Part shown: positions 7,847-13,593 of the stretch, piece after piece | Layout of the letters: every line of letters starts with the position of its first letter | Position numbering within the stretch: position 1 is the stretch's first letter | NCBI GenBank assembly: GCA_035526435.1 | Contig: DATLCI010000135.1 | Coordinates: 1-13,593 of the forward strand | Source: DATLCI01 sp035526435 | Lineage (GTDB): Bacteria; Acidobacteriota; Terriglobia; Terriglobales; Acidobacteriaceae | Direction of reading: 5' to 3' | Length of the DNA: 13,593 nucleotides | Translations under genes and position numbers: made by a program | Notes under the pieces: model-generated | Databases searched by the model: none | What the model was told of the DNA's origin: nothing | Seen by the model: the letters and a program-made list of their open reading frames with translations, nothing else

Positions 7847-8617
7847 ATGCAATTGAAGAAATTTGTTGCTGTACTTCCGGCGCTGGCGCTTTCCACCGCG
7901 ATGCTTGTCGCGCAGGAGCCCCAGCCGTCCTCGAGCCAACAACCCACACAGACAACCGTAGGCCAGCCGACCGACACCAATGAGCCGGTGTTCAAAGGCT
8001 GCCTGAGTGGAACGAAAGACAACTACGTTCTGACTACTTCGGACGGAAAATCTTTCCGCCTGCACAGTGACAAGGACATCGCCGAGCACGTAGGCAAGAT
8101 GGTAGAGATCCGCGGCACCGTGAAAAAAGAAGGCGCGGACCGTCCGGCCGATGCAGCGCCCGCAGCTCAAACCAGCGAGATGGACGTTGCTGATGTGAAG
8201 AACATCGAAGGTAGCTGCCCGGCTGACAACAGCTCTGCCGCTTCCAGCGATATGCCGAAGTCGGATGCTACCAGCACCCAGACTCAGACTACGGCCAGCA
8301 CGGAGCAAAAGGCCACAGTGACCGAGCAGCCTGCTGCTTCAGCTTCCGTCACTACGGAAACTCAGCCTACCGCTTCGGCTGAAGTGAAGACGGAAACCAC
8401 GACGACCGAGCCTGCCGCCTCTGCGGCGGTGACCACCGATCAGTCCAACGTTTCCGCCAACCAGGCGACCGACACGACTGCTACCGCTTCTGCCGGCAAC
8501 GACCAGAAGGTACAGTCCGATAACGCCCAGCTACCCGAGACGGCTTCTCCTCTGCCGCTGCTTGGATTGCTTGGCTTTGGCGCGACCGGCCTTGGCCTGT
8601 TGTTCCGCCGCAAGTAA
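7847..8617 (+). CDS. Secreted low-complexity protein with C-terminal LPETA sorting-like signal
   Basis: A 256-residue exported protein of unknown function. It has a signal peptide (MQLKKFVAVLPALALSTAML, likely cut after LVA at 22) and a Pro/Gln/Thr-rich spacer (23-46). A small folded domain follows (about 47-125: FKGCLSGTKDNYVLTTSDGKSFRLH, then HVGKMVEIRGTVKKE), which looks like a short beta-rich OB-like domain resembling DUF5818; I hold that name loosely. Cys51 and Cys124 may form a disulfide. Residues 126-228 are a Thr/Ala/Ser/Glu-rich stalk that looks disordered. The C-terminus is tripartite: LPETA (229-233), a hydrophobic Leu/Gly segment (about 236-253) and the basic end RRK. This is the layout of sortase or exosortase-type cell-surface signals. 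The start is well supported by AAGGAGT at 7836-7842 before ATG 7847. The gene stands alone between two terminators, with its own leader. Confidence 0.82.
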   Translation: MQLKKFVAVLPALALSTAMLVAQEPQPSSSQQPTQTTVGQPTDTNEPVFKGCLSGTKDNYVLTTSDGKSFRLHSDKDIAEHVGKMVEIRGTVKKEGADRPADAAPAAQTSEMDVADVKNIEGSCPADNSSAASSDMPKSDATSTQTQTTASTEQKATVTEQPAASASVTTETQPTASAEVKTETTTTEPAASAAVTTDQSNVSANQATDTTATASAGNDQKVQSDNAQLPETASPLPLLGLLGFGATGLGLLFRRK

Positions 8618-8628
8618 CTGACTGCTCT

Positions 8629-8659
8629 AAAAAAAGGCCGCCGCAAGGCGGCCTTTTTT
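8629..8659. terminator. Bidirectional rho-independent terminator
   Basis: A perfect 7-bp GC stem (GGCCGCC 8636-8642, loop GCAA, GGCGGCC 8647-8653) is flanked by seven A on the left and six T on the right. It can therefore end both the rightward LPETA gene (stop at 8617) and the leftward S9 peptidase gene (stop at 8667). The GCAA loop is a stable GNRA tetraloop. Confidence 0.95.
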
Positions 8660-8666
8660 ATGCACG

Positions 8667-10913
8667 TCAGTATTTTGGCGGACTCTTTTTGGGATCCGTT
8701 GGCGCAGCGCCGGCAGGGACGCTGACCTCCTGCAGCATTACGTCGGCAAAGGCGGGAACATCCTTGCCCATTAGATATTTATCGAACCAGCCGACGATGT
8801 ATTGCAGCCGTTCCACGCGGTGCCAGGGCTGTCCGGAGCGCGACAGCTCGTGCGATTCACCCGGAAAGCGCACCATCGCCGTCGGCCGCTTGAGATACTT
8901 CAGCGCACGGAAGATCTGCTCGCCGCCGCTGGTGGGCGGAGTGCGATAGTCGGTCTCCCCCAGAATGAAGGCGATGGGCGTGTGGATCTTGTCAACGAAA
9001 GTTATGGCCGAGCGTCGGCGATAGTCTTCCGGGTCCTGGAAGGGCGGGGCTTTGAACCAAGACGCCTGGAAGAGGGTGAAATCCGCGGTGTACCACCACG
9101 ACGTCCAATCGGAGATGTCGCGCTGTGAAACGGCCGCCGCAAAGCGATTGGTCTGCGTGACCGCCCAGTTGGTGAGTACGCCTCCGCCGCTGCCGCCGGT
9201 GATGCCCAGCTTCTTCTGGTCGATATAGCCGCGCTTGATCAGCTCATCCACGCCGGCCATGAGGTCTTTGTGGTCGTCGCCGGGATAGTTGTACTGGATG
9301 ATGTTGCCGAACTCCTGCCCATAGCTGGTGCTGCCCCGGGGATTGGGATAGAGGACCACGTAGCCCTTGGCCGCCATCCACTGGAATTCATGGCTGAAGG
9401 TGTAGCCATAGGCGGCATGCGGACCACCGTGGATGTTCAGGATGAGCGGATATTTTGTGGCCGGGTTGAAGTCCGGCGGCTTCTGCGCCCATGACTGGAT
9501 ACGTTTGCCATCAAAGCTCTGGTACCAGATCTCCTCCGGCGCAGTCAGGTTCAGTTCAGAAAAAAGTTTCTGGTTGATGTCGGTGATGCGTTTTACGTTC
9601 GTGCCGCTGACGAGGAACAGGTCTCCGATAGCAACCGGAGTAGAGATCAAGGCGACGAAGGTGTTGCCATCGTCGGCGCTGGTGAAGCGCATGACGGCTT
9701 GGTCACCTTTGGTGACCTCACTCGGCTTGCCGCCGCTGGCGGGAAATCGCCACAGATTCGTGCGGCCTTCTTTCGCGACAATGTCCACCAGGCTGGAGCC
9801 GTCTTGGCTCCAGACAGGCTGCGTGCGGCCGCCGGCGCGGGGCGGTGCCTGGTCGCCGGTGAGTCCCCCGCCGATGTCCCAATCGAACTCCGCAGTCAGG
9901 TTCCGGGGCTGAGCATTCGGGGAAAGGTCAATCAAGTAGAGGTCCGATTGCGAGTACGAGCGCACCGGTTCGTTGGATGAGCTGTGAAATGCGAGGCGCT
10001 TGCCGTCCGGACTAAGCGCTGGCGCGTTGATGTCGATCTTCAAGCCGAGGACTTTGACGGGATCACCGCCTGCGGCCGCCACGGAATAGAGATCGGCGCG
10101 CGGCAATTCGTAATAAGGCTCGTCGAGCAGGATGGTGGTGTAGTAGATGCGCGAGCTGTCCGGCGACCAAAAGATGTCGCCTTCTTCAAACTTGCCACGC
10201 GTAAGCTGACGGGGCTGCGGCTTGTCTTCTGAATTGGCGGGCGTGCCCACCACCCAGACGTGCGAAGGATGTTTGGGATCGGTATAGCCTTGCTCGTTGA
10301 AGCGATAGACGGCGCGGGTGATCACGCGCACGTCACTTTCATGCTCTTCGGGACAGGGCTTGCCAGCGGCGTTCCCCGCCGGCGCAGATTCGCCAGCGGT
10401 CTGCTCGGGAGCGCAATCCTTGGCGACCTTGCGCTTGGCCTTCTCGATGTCTTCCGGCGAAGTGCTGCTCAGGAAGGCGACCTGCTTTCCATCGGGCGAC
10501 CACACCGGGTTTCCGGCTCCCTTCAGCATGTCCGTAAGCTGCTGCGGTTCCCCGCCGCTCAACGACAATAAAAACAGTTGCGCGGGCCCGGGCTTGCCGT
10601 CTTTCTCTACCGAGCGGGTGAAGATGATCGACTTGCCGTCGGGCGACCAGTGCGGCGAACCGTCGCGCTTGCCGCTGGTAAGCCGCCGCGGAGCTTCTGC
10701 GCCTGAAGAGGGAACGGTCCAGAGTGAAGTCTCATAGCCGTCATGCTTTGCATTGACGACTACCTTTACGAATAGCACGCGGGAGTTGTCAGGAGAAACT
10801 TGGGGATCGCCGATCCATTGGAACTGGAAGATATCTTTTTCGGTGATGGCGCGCTTGTCCGCGGCGGTGGCGAAGACAGTGAAGAAGAATAGAGCGATGG
10901 CAAGACGACGCAT
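8667..10913 (-). CDS. Exported S9 family prolyl oligopeptidase with beta-propeller
   Basis: Predicted periplasmic or secreted serine peptidase (748 residues) of the S9 family, acylaminoacyl-peptidase/DPP-like branch, cleaving short peptides, often after proline or at blocked N-termini. The signal peptide (MRRLAIALFFFTVFATAADK) has a likely cut near ATA-AD. Residues about 25-440 carry TolB/WD40-like propeller repeats with WSPDGK-type motifs at several places. Residues about 455-720 form the alpha/beta hydrolase: HGGPHAAYG and NPRGSTSYG around the oxyanion region, nucleophile Ser575 in GGSGGG, Asp655 in GETDYRTP and His688 in GESHELSRSG. A Cys-containing, Ala/Gly/Pro-rich insert at about 155-195 (two cysteines near 167 and 187) may form a disulfide loop. 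ATG 10913 is chosen because ACGGAGG precedes it and the signal peptide starts there. An in-frame TTG at 10928 lies close to the predicted transcription start and lacks a ribosome site. Substrate unknown. Confidence 0.93.
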   Translation of the reverse strand: MRRLAIALFFFTVFATAADKRAITEKDIFQFQWIGDPQVSPDNSRVLFVKVVVNAKHDGYETSLWTVPSSGAEAPRRLTSGKRDGSPHWSPDGKSIIFTRSVEKDGKPGPAQLFLLSLSGGEPQQLTDMLKGAGNPVWSPDGKQVAFLSSTSPEDIEKAKRKVAKDCAPEQTAGESAPAGNAAGKPCPEEHESDVRVITRAVYRFNEQGYTDPKHPSHVWVVGTPANSEDKPQPRQLTRGKFEEGDIFWSPDSSRIYYTTILLDEPYYELPRADLYSVAAAGGDPVKVLGLKIDINAPALSPDGKRLAFHSSSNEPVRSYSQSDLYLIDLSPNAQPRNLTAEFDWDIGGGLTGDQAPPRAGGRTQPVWSQDGSSLVDIVAKEGRTNLWRFPASGGKPSEVTKGDQAVMRFTSADDGNTFVALISTPVAIGDLFLVSGTNVKRITDINQKLFSELNLTAPEEIWYQSFDGKRIQSWAQKPPDFNPATKYPLILNIHGGPHAAYGYTFSHEFQWMAAKGYVVLYPNPRGSTSYGQEFGNIIQYNYPGDDHKDLMAGVDELIKRGYIDQKKLGITGGSGGGVLTNWAVTQTNRFAAAVSQRDISDWTSWWYTADFTLFQASWFKAPPFQDPEDYRRRSAITFVDKIHTPIAFILGETDYRTPPTSGGEQIFRALKYLKRPTAMVRFPGESHELSRSGQPWHRVERLQYIVGWFDKYLMGKDVPAFADVMLQEVSVPAGAAPTDPKKSPPKY

Positions 10914-10935
10914 GCGGCCTCCGTGCAAGAACGGC

Positions 10936-10941
10936 AGTATA
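10936..10941 (-). promoter_or_regulatory. Putative extended -10 promoter for the S9 peptidase gene
   Basis: The minus strand reads TGCTATACT: TATACT at 10936-10941 preceded by the TGn of an extended -10. Transcription would begin near 10929, leaving a leader of about 16 nt that holds the ACGGAGG ribosome site. The -35 region is poor, as is common with extended -10 promoters. Confidence 0.5.
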
Positions 10942-11053
10942 GCAGTTCAAATCGAGGTAAAATCTGCGGGAGCAGCGCCGGGGGAAAGGCATCAGCGCTT
11001 CGACTTTTTTGATAGGCTAAGAAACTGCAAATCGCGCAAAGGAGAAGAGACGA

Positions 11054-11803
11054 ATGGCGACGACGGCGCAGACGCTGCCACAAGTGAAGCGCCCCGTGGG
11101 GGCGTATGACCGGATTTTTTACAGCGGCCTGGCCGTGGCCATGGCCGCGGTAGTGCTCATTGGATTCGGGCCTACATATTTTCTTAAGCTCCCGGGCTCG
11201 GACTCCATGGCCACCATCTCGGGCCGTCCCTTTACCCCGCTCGTTCATCTGCACGGCGCAATCTTTACCGCGTGGGTGTTGTTGTTCGTAGTGCAGACGC
11301 TACTGGTGGCCAGACATCGCGTAGCGGTTCATCGCAGACTCGGCGTTGCTGGCGGCGTGTTGGCGGCCTTGATGGTGATGGTAGGCGTGAGCGCCGGTAT
11401 CGCGGCGGCCGCGCGCGGAGCAGCGCCTCCGGGGATATCACCACTCCAATTCCTGGCTATCCCGCTGGGCGACATGCTGATGTTCACCATCTTCGTGACG
11501 GCCGCGCTCTATTGGCGGCGTGACAAAGAGCTGCACAAAAGATTGATGGTGCTCGCCTATGTCAGCATCATGGCCGCCCCCGTGGCGCGGATGCCCGGCG
11601 TGATGCCGCTCGGTCCGCTGGGATTTTTTGGACTCGCCTTCGTTTTCGCACTGGCGGGTGTGGCTTATGACCTGGTATCGCGCGGACGGATCCACCGCGC
11701 GTATCTGTGGGGTGCTCCACTGCTGGCGGCGTCGGTGCCATTGCGCCTGATGATCTCCGGCACGGAGGCATGGAAGGCGTTTGCGCAGGCGATCACGAGC
11801 TGA
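11054..11803 (+). CDS. Polytopic membrane protein with conserved histidines, function unknown
   Basis: A 249-residue integral membrane protein with about seven hydrophobic segments (roughly 21-39, 63-86, 97-118, 131-152, 160-178, 186-206, 214-232). I recognise the general pattern (HLHGAIFTAWVLLFVVQTLLVA, then RVAVHRRLG, then LHKRLMVLA and a YDLVSRGRIHRAY end) from an unnamed bacterial family but know no assigned function. Histidines at 65, 67, 93, 161 and 214 lie at or near membrane borders and could bind heme or metal, as in cytochrome b561-like proteins; this is speculation. The start is supported by GGAGAAGAG at 11041-11049 before ATG 11054. It is divergent from the S9 peptidase (140 bp between starts) and is the last gene before the tRNA-Lys fragment. 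Confidence 0.78.
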   Translation: MATTAQTLPQVKRPVGAYDRIFYSGLAVAMAAVVLIGFGPTYFLKLPGSDSMATISGRPFTPLVHLHGAIFTAWVLLFVVQTLLVARHRVAVHRRLGVAGGVLAALMVMVGVSAGIAAAARGAAPPGISPLQFLAIPLGDMLMFTIFVTAALYWRRDKELHKRLMVLAYVSIMAAPVARMPGVMPLGPLGFFGLAFVFALAGVAYDLVSRGRIHRAYLWGAPLLAASVPLRLMISGTEAWKAFAQAITS

Positions 11804-11828
11804 AGTTAGTGGCAGAGCGGGATGTATT

Positions 11829-11878
11829 TGGTGAGCGCGGAAGGAATCGAACCTTCAACCTACTGATTAAGAGTCGGA
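11829..11878 (-). pseudogene. tRNA-Lys(CUU) 3' fragment, probable integration (att) scar
   Basis: Read on the minus strand, the 3' half of a tRNA is clear. It has an anticodon loop CTCTTAA (anticodon CTT at 11869-11871), variable loop AGGTT, a perfect T-stem GAAGG/CCTTC with loop TTCGATT, 3' acceptor strand CGCGCTC, discriminator A and encoded CCA (11829-11831). The 5' half is missing: upstream sequence has no D arm and no GAGCGCG acceptor strand. The 5' side of the anticodon stem pairs only partly with the 3' side (two mismatches in five). This is not a working tRNA. Such 3' fragments are commonly left at the distal end of elements inserted by tyrosine integrases into tRNA genes. Given its orientation, the element would lie to the right, with the intact tRNA-Lys beyond the window. 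Confidence 0.82.
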
Positions 11879-12246
11879 TTGGGTATAAGAGGCAAAATGC
11901 GCGATTGGAAAGAAAAGGGTTGTTGGCCTTTGAAGTTCGGAATTGAAGCAAGAGACTTTGGGCAGCTACATTTTCATCTACAGCAAAGCGAACTTCTGTG
12001 GCATAGAATGCGAAATCATGTACCGTACTGTGCGAATCTAGGGGGGCAGGTCATTCCTCACATTCTTCCGCCGTCACGAAATCTGAAATCGTACTCAGAA
12101 CGTGCGGGAAATGCGCGTCTGTTGCTCTCATCGCAATGGCCTGAGACGCCCCCGGGCAATAACCCGCACGGGCTACAATCGCACTGTTCTTAACTCGGGA
12201 CTAGAAAATCCGTCAATGGTCGAGACATGGGAAACTCACTCGGGAA
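11879..12246. other. Gene-poor stretch inside the putative island
   Basis: About 370 bp between the tRNA fragment and the small leftward gene. I see no convincing gene here: the short open frames lack ribosome sites and have protein-unlike composition. There is a small CGGG/CCCG inverted repeat near 12153-12166 but no T-run after it. The stretch may be decayed element DNA, or hold the untranslated tail of the leftward genes. Confidence 0.5.
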
Positions 12247-12588
12247 CTAGACGGGAAGGGGAAATCCCAAATTCCCAGCCTCATCGCCTTCCCAACGGAG
12301 GTTTCCGCCGGACTCCTGATTGAGGCGATCCAATCTTCCGCCCAGAAATTTCATCGCGAGCTGAATCGCTTGCACGGCATCTATGCCGCAGGAATAACTA
12401 ATCTCATCATCAAATGCTCCCTCGATTTGAACAGGACAGTAGTAGTCCGAAAACCCGGGCATTTGTTTAGGAATTCCAAGTTTTACAAGGTATCTCTGTT
12501 CTGTGTCCTTTCGACCAGTGATTACCCTTGTAGCGATGACAGTTCCTAGATCCACGACTTCCATTCCACTTCCCTTCTTATCTTCCAT
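12247..12588 (-). CDS. Small Rhs-associated protein, putative immunity protein (DUF6968-like)
   Basis: A 113-residue soluble protein with no signal peptide or membrane segment. The pattern LGTVIATRVITG, then YLVKLGIPKQMPGFSDYYCPVQIEG, CGIDAVQAIQLAMKFLGGRL and a final LGFPLPV resembles small proteins annotated as DUF6968, often found beside Rhs toxin genes; this is from memory and not checked. It begins 14 bp after the Rhs tip stop on the same strand, the standard position of a cognate immunity gene, and the two are probably co-transcribed. ATG 12588 has no good ribosome site. The in-frame ATG at 12564 (Met9, MEVVDLG) is preceded by AAGGGA at good spacing and may be the true start, giving 105 residues. 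The predicted role is to bind and neutralise the toxin encoded upstream. Without the Rhs core this may be a stranded or protective antidote. Confidence 0.7.
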   Translation of the reverse strand: MEDKKGSGMEVVDLGTVIATRVITGRKDTEQRYLVKLGIPKQMPGFSDYYCPVQIEGAFDDEISYSCGIDAVQAIQLAMKFLGGRLDRLNQESGGNLRWEGDEAGNLGFPLPV

Positions 12589-12602
12589 ATTTCAACTTTT
12601 GG

Positions 12603-13274
12603 TTACCATGTAATCAGCGGAGGCATTTCGCGCCCATTCTCACGTGCCCACCTCCGTTTTTCTGCGCTCTCCCAGCAACGTGACTTCGCAGCTGGATTAG
12701 CCAACGACCTGCAAACATTCTTATCTTGCTCGTACGCTCGCTGATTTGCACGTACCTCCCACTGGTTCAGATAGTAGCCCACTGCGTAACCAGTGGCGGC
12801 GGCAGCTACATGAACGCCTACTATGACCAGTTGCCTGCAGGGTGCATTGATAAGACATCGGCCGCCGACCAAGATTACTGCAGGTAGAACACCCATGGGC
12901 TGCACACAGGGTCCGAAATGGCACGCTTGGGCTCCGCCAGGGATAAGAAGGTCTGCCAGGGTCGGCATCCTTAATGGCATGCTGCTCGGGAATCCCAGAC
13001 TCTCACCATTGGGAAAGTCTTCAATACCTGCTGGGCTCGGGGGTGAACCGGAGCCGCCGGAACCTGTGCCGCCCGTCCCAACGCCTCCACCGCCCCCTCC
13101 TCCGCCTCCTCCACCGATACCAATACCGATTCCGATCCCACCGCCGATGCGCCCAATCCCTGAGCACTCGGCATGACTGCCAGCAAAGAAGTCATCTCTG
13201 CAATCGCTTTCATTTAGTCCCAAGGGATCGATGAGATTTGTAGGACTATTCAGAACGTACAGATATCGATTCAA
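12603..13274 (-). CDS. Orphan Rhs C-terminal tip (core end plus variable tail)
   Basis: About 223 residues. The start is the conserved end of an Rhs core, NRYLYVLNSPTNLIDPLGL (2-20), after which Rhs proteins switch to a variable, often toxic tail. Here the tail has an acidic Cys-containing stretch (21-38), a Gly/Ile- then poly-Gly linker (about 41-77), a Pro/Ser-rich part, and a hydrophobic region (about 127-168) that could form one or two membrane helices. The basic Cys-containing end has CRSL, SRCWESAEKRRWA and PPLITW (188-223). I cannot assign the tail to a known toxin family. The rest of the Rhs core is absent: in frame, the sequence continues upstream only to a TGA at 13305-13307, and the first possible start is a TTG at 13274 with no ribosome site. 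So it is probably not translated efficiently and may be a pseudogene or silent cassette. The small gene downstream is the likely immunity partner. Confidence 0.75.
   Translation of the reverse strand: MNRYLYVLNSPTNLIDPLGLNESDCRDDFFAGSHAECSGIGRIGGGIGIGIGIGGGGGGGGGGGVGTGGTGSGGSGSPPSPAGIEDFPNGESLGFPSSMPLRMPTLADLLIPGGAQACHFGPCVQPMGVLPAVILVGGRCLINAPCRQLVIVGVHVAAAATGYAVGYYLNQWEVRANQRAYEQDKNVCRSLANPAAKSRCWESAEKRRWARENGREMPPLITW
13044..13154 (-). repeat. Low-complexity glycine-rich linker in the Rhs tip
   Basis: The minus strand encodes alternating Gly-Ile followed by a run of eleven Gly and then Gly/Ser/Thr, about residues 41-77. The DNA is a short-period GGN/ATN repeat, prone to slippage and length variation. 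It separates the conserved Rhs end from the variable tail. Confidence 0.8.
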
Positions 13275-13593
13275 CGACTGCGGATTGCGAGGATTCCAAA
13301 TCGATCATGACTTGCTCTCGCTCACCAGCATGCTGAGTTCCCGTGAACCGACGAAATACCTCAAGCAGTAAAGGGTAAACCGTCTGGGTATCGAGCTGCT
13401 CGAGTCTGTAGAAGAACAGTTTTTCTCTTGATCCGTCCGGGCTAGTTTCGAAATTACGGTAAACATCAGAGTAAGTTCTAAACACCGCCATTAGGTCTGC
13501 AGCCGGGCGTGATGGCGGGAGGTCTGCAAAGTCTTGGAAATATGAGAAAAGCTGCGTGGCGACAATCTCATCTCCCAGGGTTAGTGTTAGAAA
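13246..13593 (-). pseudogene. Broken DUF262 (GmrSD-like restriction) gene, both ends incomplete
   Basis: The frame is open from the right edge (first codons FLTLTLGDEIVATQLF) and runs to a stop at 13246. The sequence YSDVYRNFETSPDGSREKLF followed by FYRLEQLDTQTVYPLLLEVF and REQVMIDLES matches, by my recognition, the region between the DUF262 and DUF1524 parts of GmrSD/BrxU-like type IV restriction proteins, where LES is normally followed by FLVRR-like residues. Here the match ends at LES (near 13291-13299); the last residues (SQSAVVESISVRSE) are just the Rhs DNA read in another frame. The C-terminal DUF1524 HNH nuclease part is therefore lost. Intact relatives use DUF262 for nucleotide-dependent action and DUF1524 to cut modified phage DNA. 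The upstream part is outside the window. Confidence 0.72.

Noticed and set aside
7682..8308. 208-codon minus-strand frame opposite the LPETA protein gene
   Set aside because: It runs through the DinB terminator and the leader, and is antisense to a gene with a strong ribosome site and signal peptide.
10914..10928. TTG start at 10928 for the S9 peptidase
   Set aside because: It falls at the predicted transcription start, has no ribosome site, and would put extra residues before a standard signal peptide; ATG 10913 has ACGGAGG.
11829..11905. A functional tRNA-Lys gene
   Set aside because: No D arm and no matching 5' acceptor strand are present upstream of the anticodon loop, and the anticodon stem has two mismatches.
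11879..12193. 104-codon plus-strand frame just after the tRNA fragment
   Set aside because: No ribosome site, protein-unlike composition, and no family resemblance; probably chance in decayed DNA.
13044..13154. Tandem repeat or CRISPR-like array
   Set aside because: The periodicity is triplet or hexamer coding for Gly-Ile and poly-Gly; there are no repeat-spacer units.

Overview
This window looks like chromosomal DNA from a GC-rich diderm bacterium. The best guess is an Acidobacteriota member (class Terriglobia). The guess rests on the mix of trehalose/glycogen enzymes, an exported S9 peptidase, an exported DinB-like protein, and an acidobacterial style of Rhs signature. No rRNA or other taxonomic marker is present, so the assignment is inference.

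Left part (1-3881): carbohydrate metabolism. A maltooligosyltrehalose synthase (treY), cut by the left edge, runs rightward and converges with a leftward 4-alpha-glucanotransferase (malQ); their stops are 11 bp apart. Both act on alpha-1,4-glucans. TreY turns the reducing end of a maltodextrin into a trehalosyl end, and MalQ redistributes glucan chains. Middle part (3937-8659): a membrane-anchored parvulin-type PpiD/SurA-like chaperone (leftward, with its own terminator) is divergent from a zinc-free quinone oxidoreductase of the PIG3 type. These are followed by an exported DinB-like protein with a clear terminator, and a secreted protein with a low-complexity stalk and a C-terminal LPETA/hydrophobic/RRK tail that looks like a sorting signal. 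Next (8629-11803): a bidirectional terminator, a leftward exported S9 prolyl-oligopeptidase with a beta-propeller, and a divergent His-containing polytopic membrane protein of unknown function.

Right part (about 11829-13593): a different kind of DNA. It begins with a leftward 3' fragment of a tRNA-Lys(CUU) gene (anticodon loop to CCA) lacking the D arm and 5' acceptor strand, as left at the far end of an element integrated in a tRNA gene. Beyond it the sequence is visibly AT-richer in places: 41% GC over 12481-12600, against 70% over 9841-9900. It holds a small immunity-like gene, an orphan Rhs C-terminal tip (conserved DPLGL signature, glycine-rich linker, variable tail), and a broken DUF262 (GmrSD-like restriction) gene. 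The DUF262 gene stops at the point where the Rhs tip begins, in another frame. I read this as a decayed genomic island of conflict genes with a recombination scar that separated an Rhs toxin tip and its putative immunity gene from the Rhs core.

The most noteworthy points are the tRNA-Lys scar, the DUF262/Rhs-tip junction, the unclassified Rhs tip with its small partner, and the LPETA-tailed secreted protein. No CRISPR array, intact tRNA, rRNA or transposase was seen.
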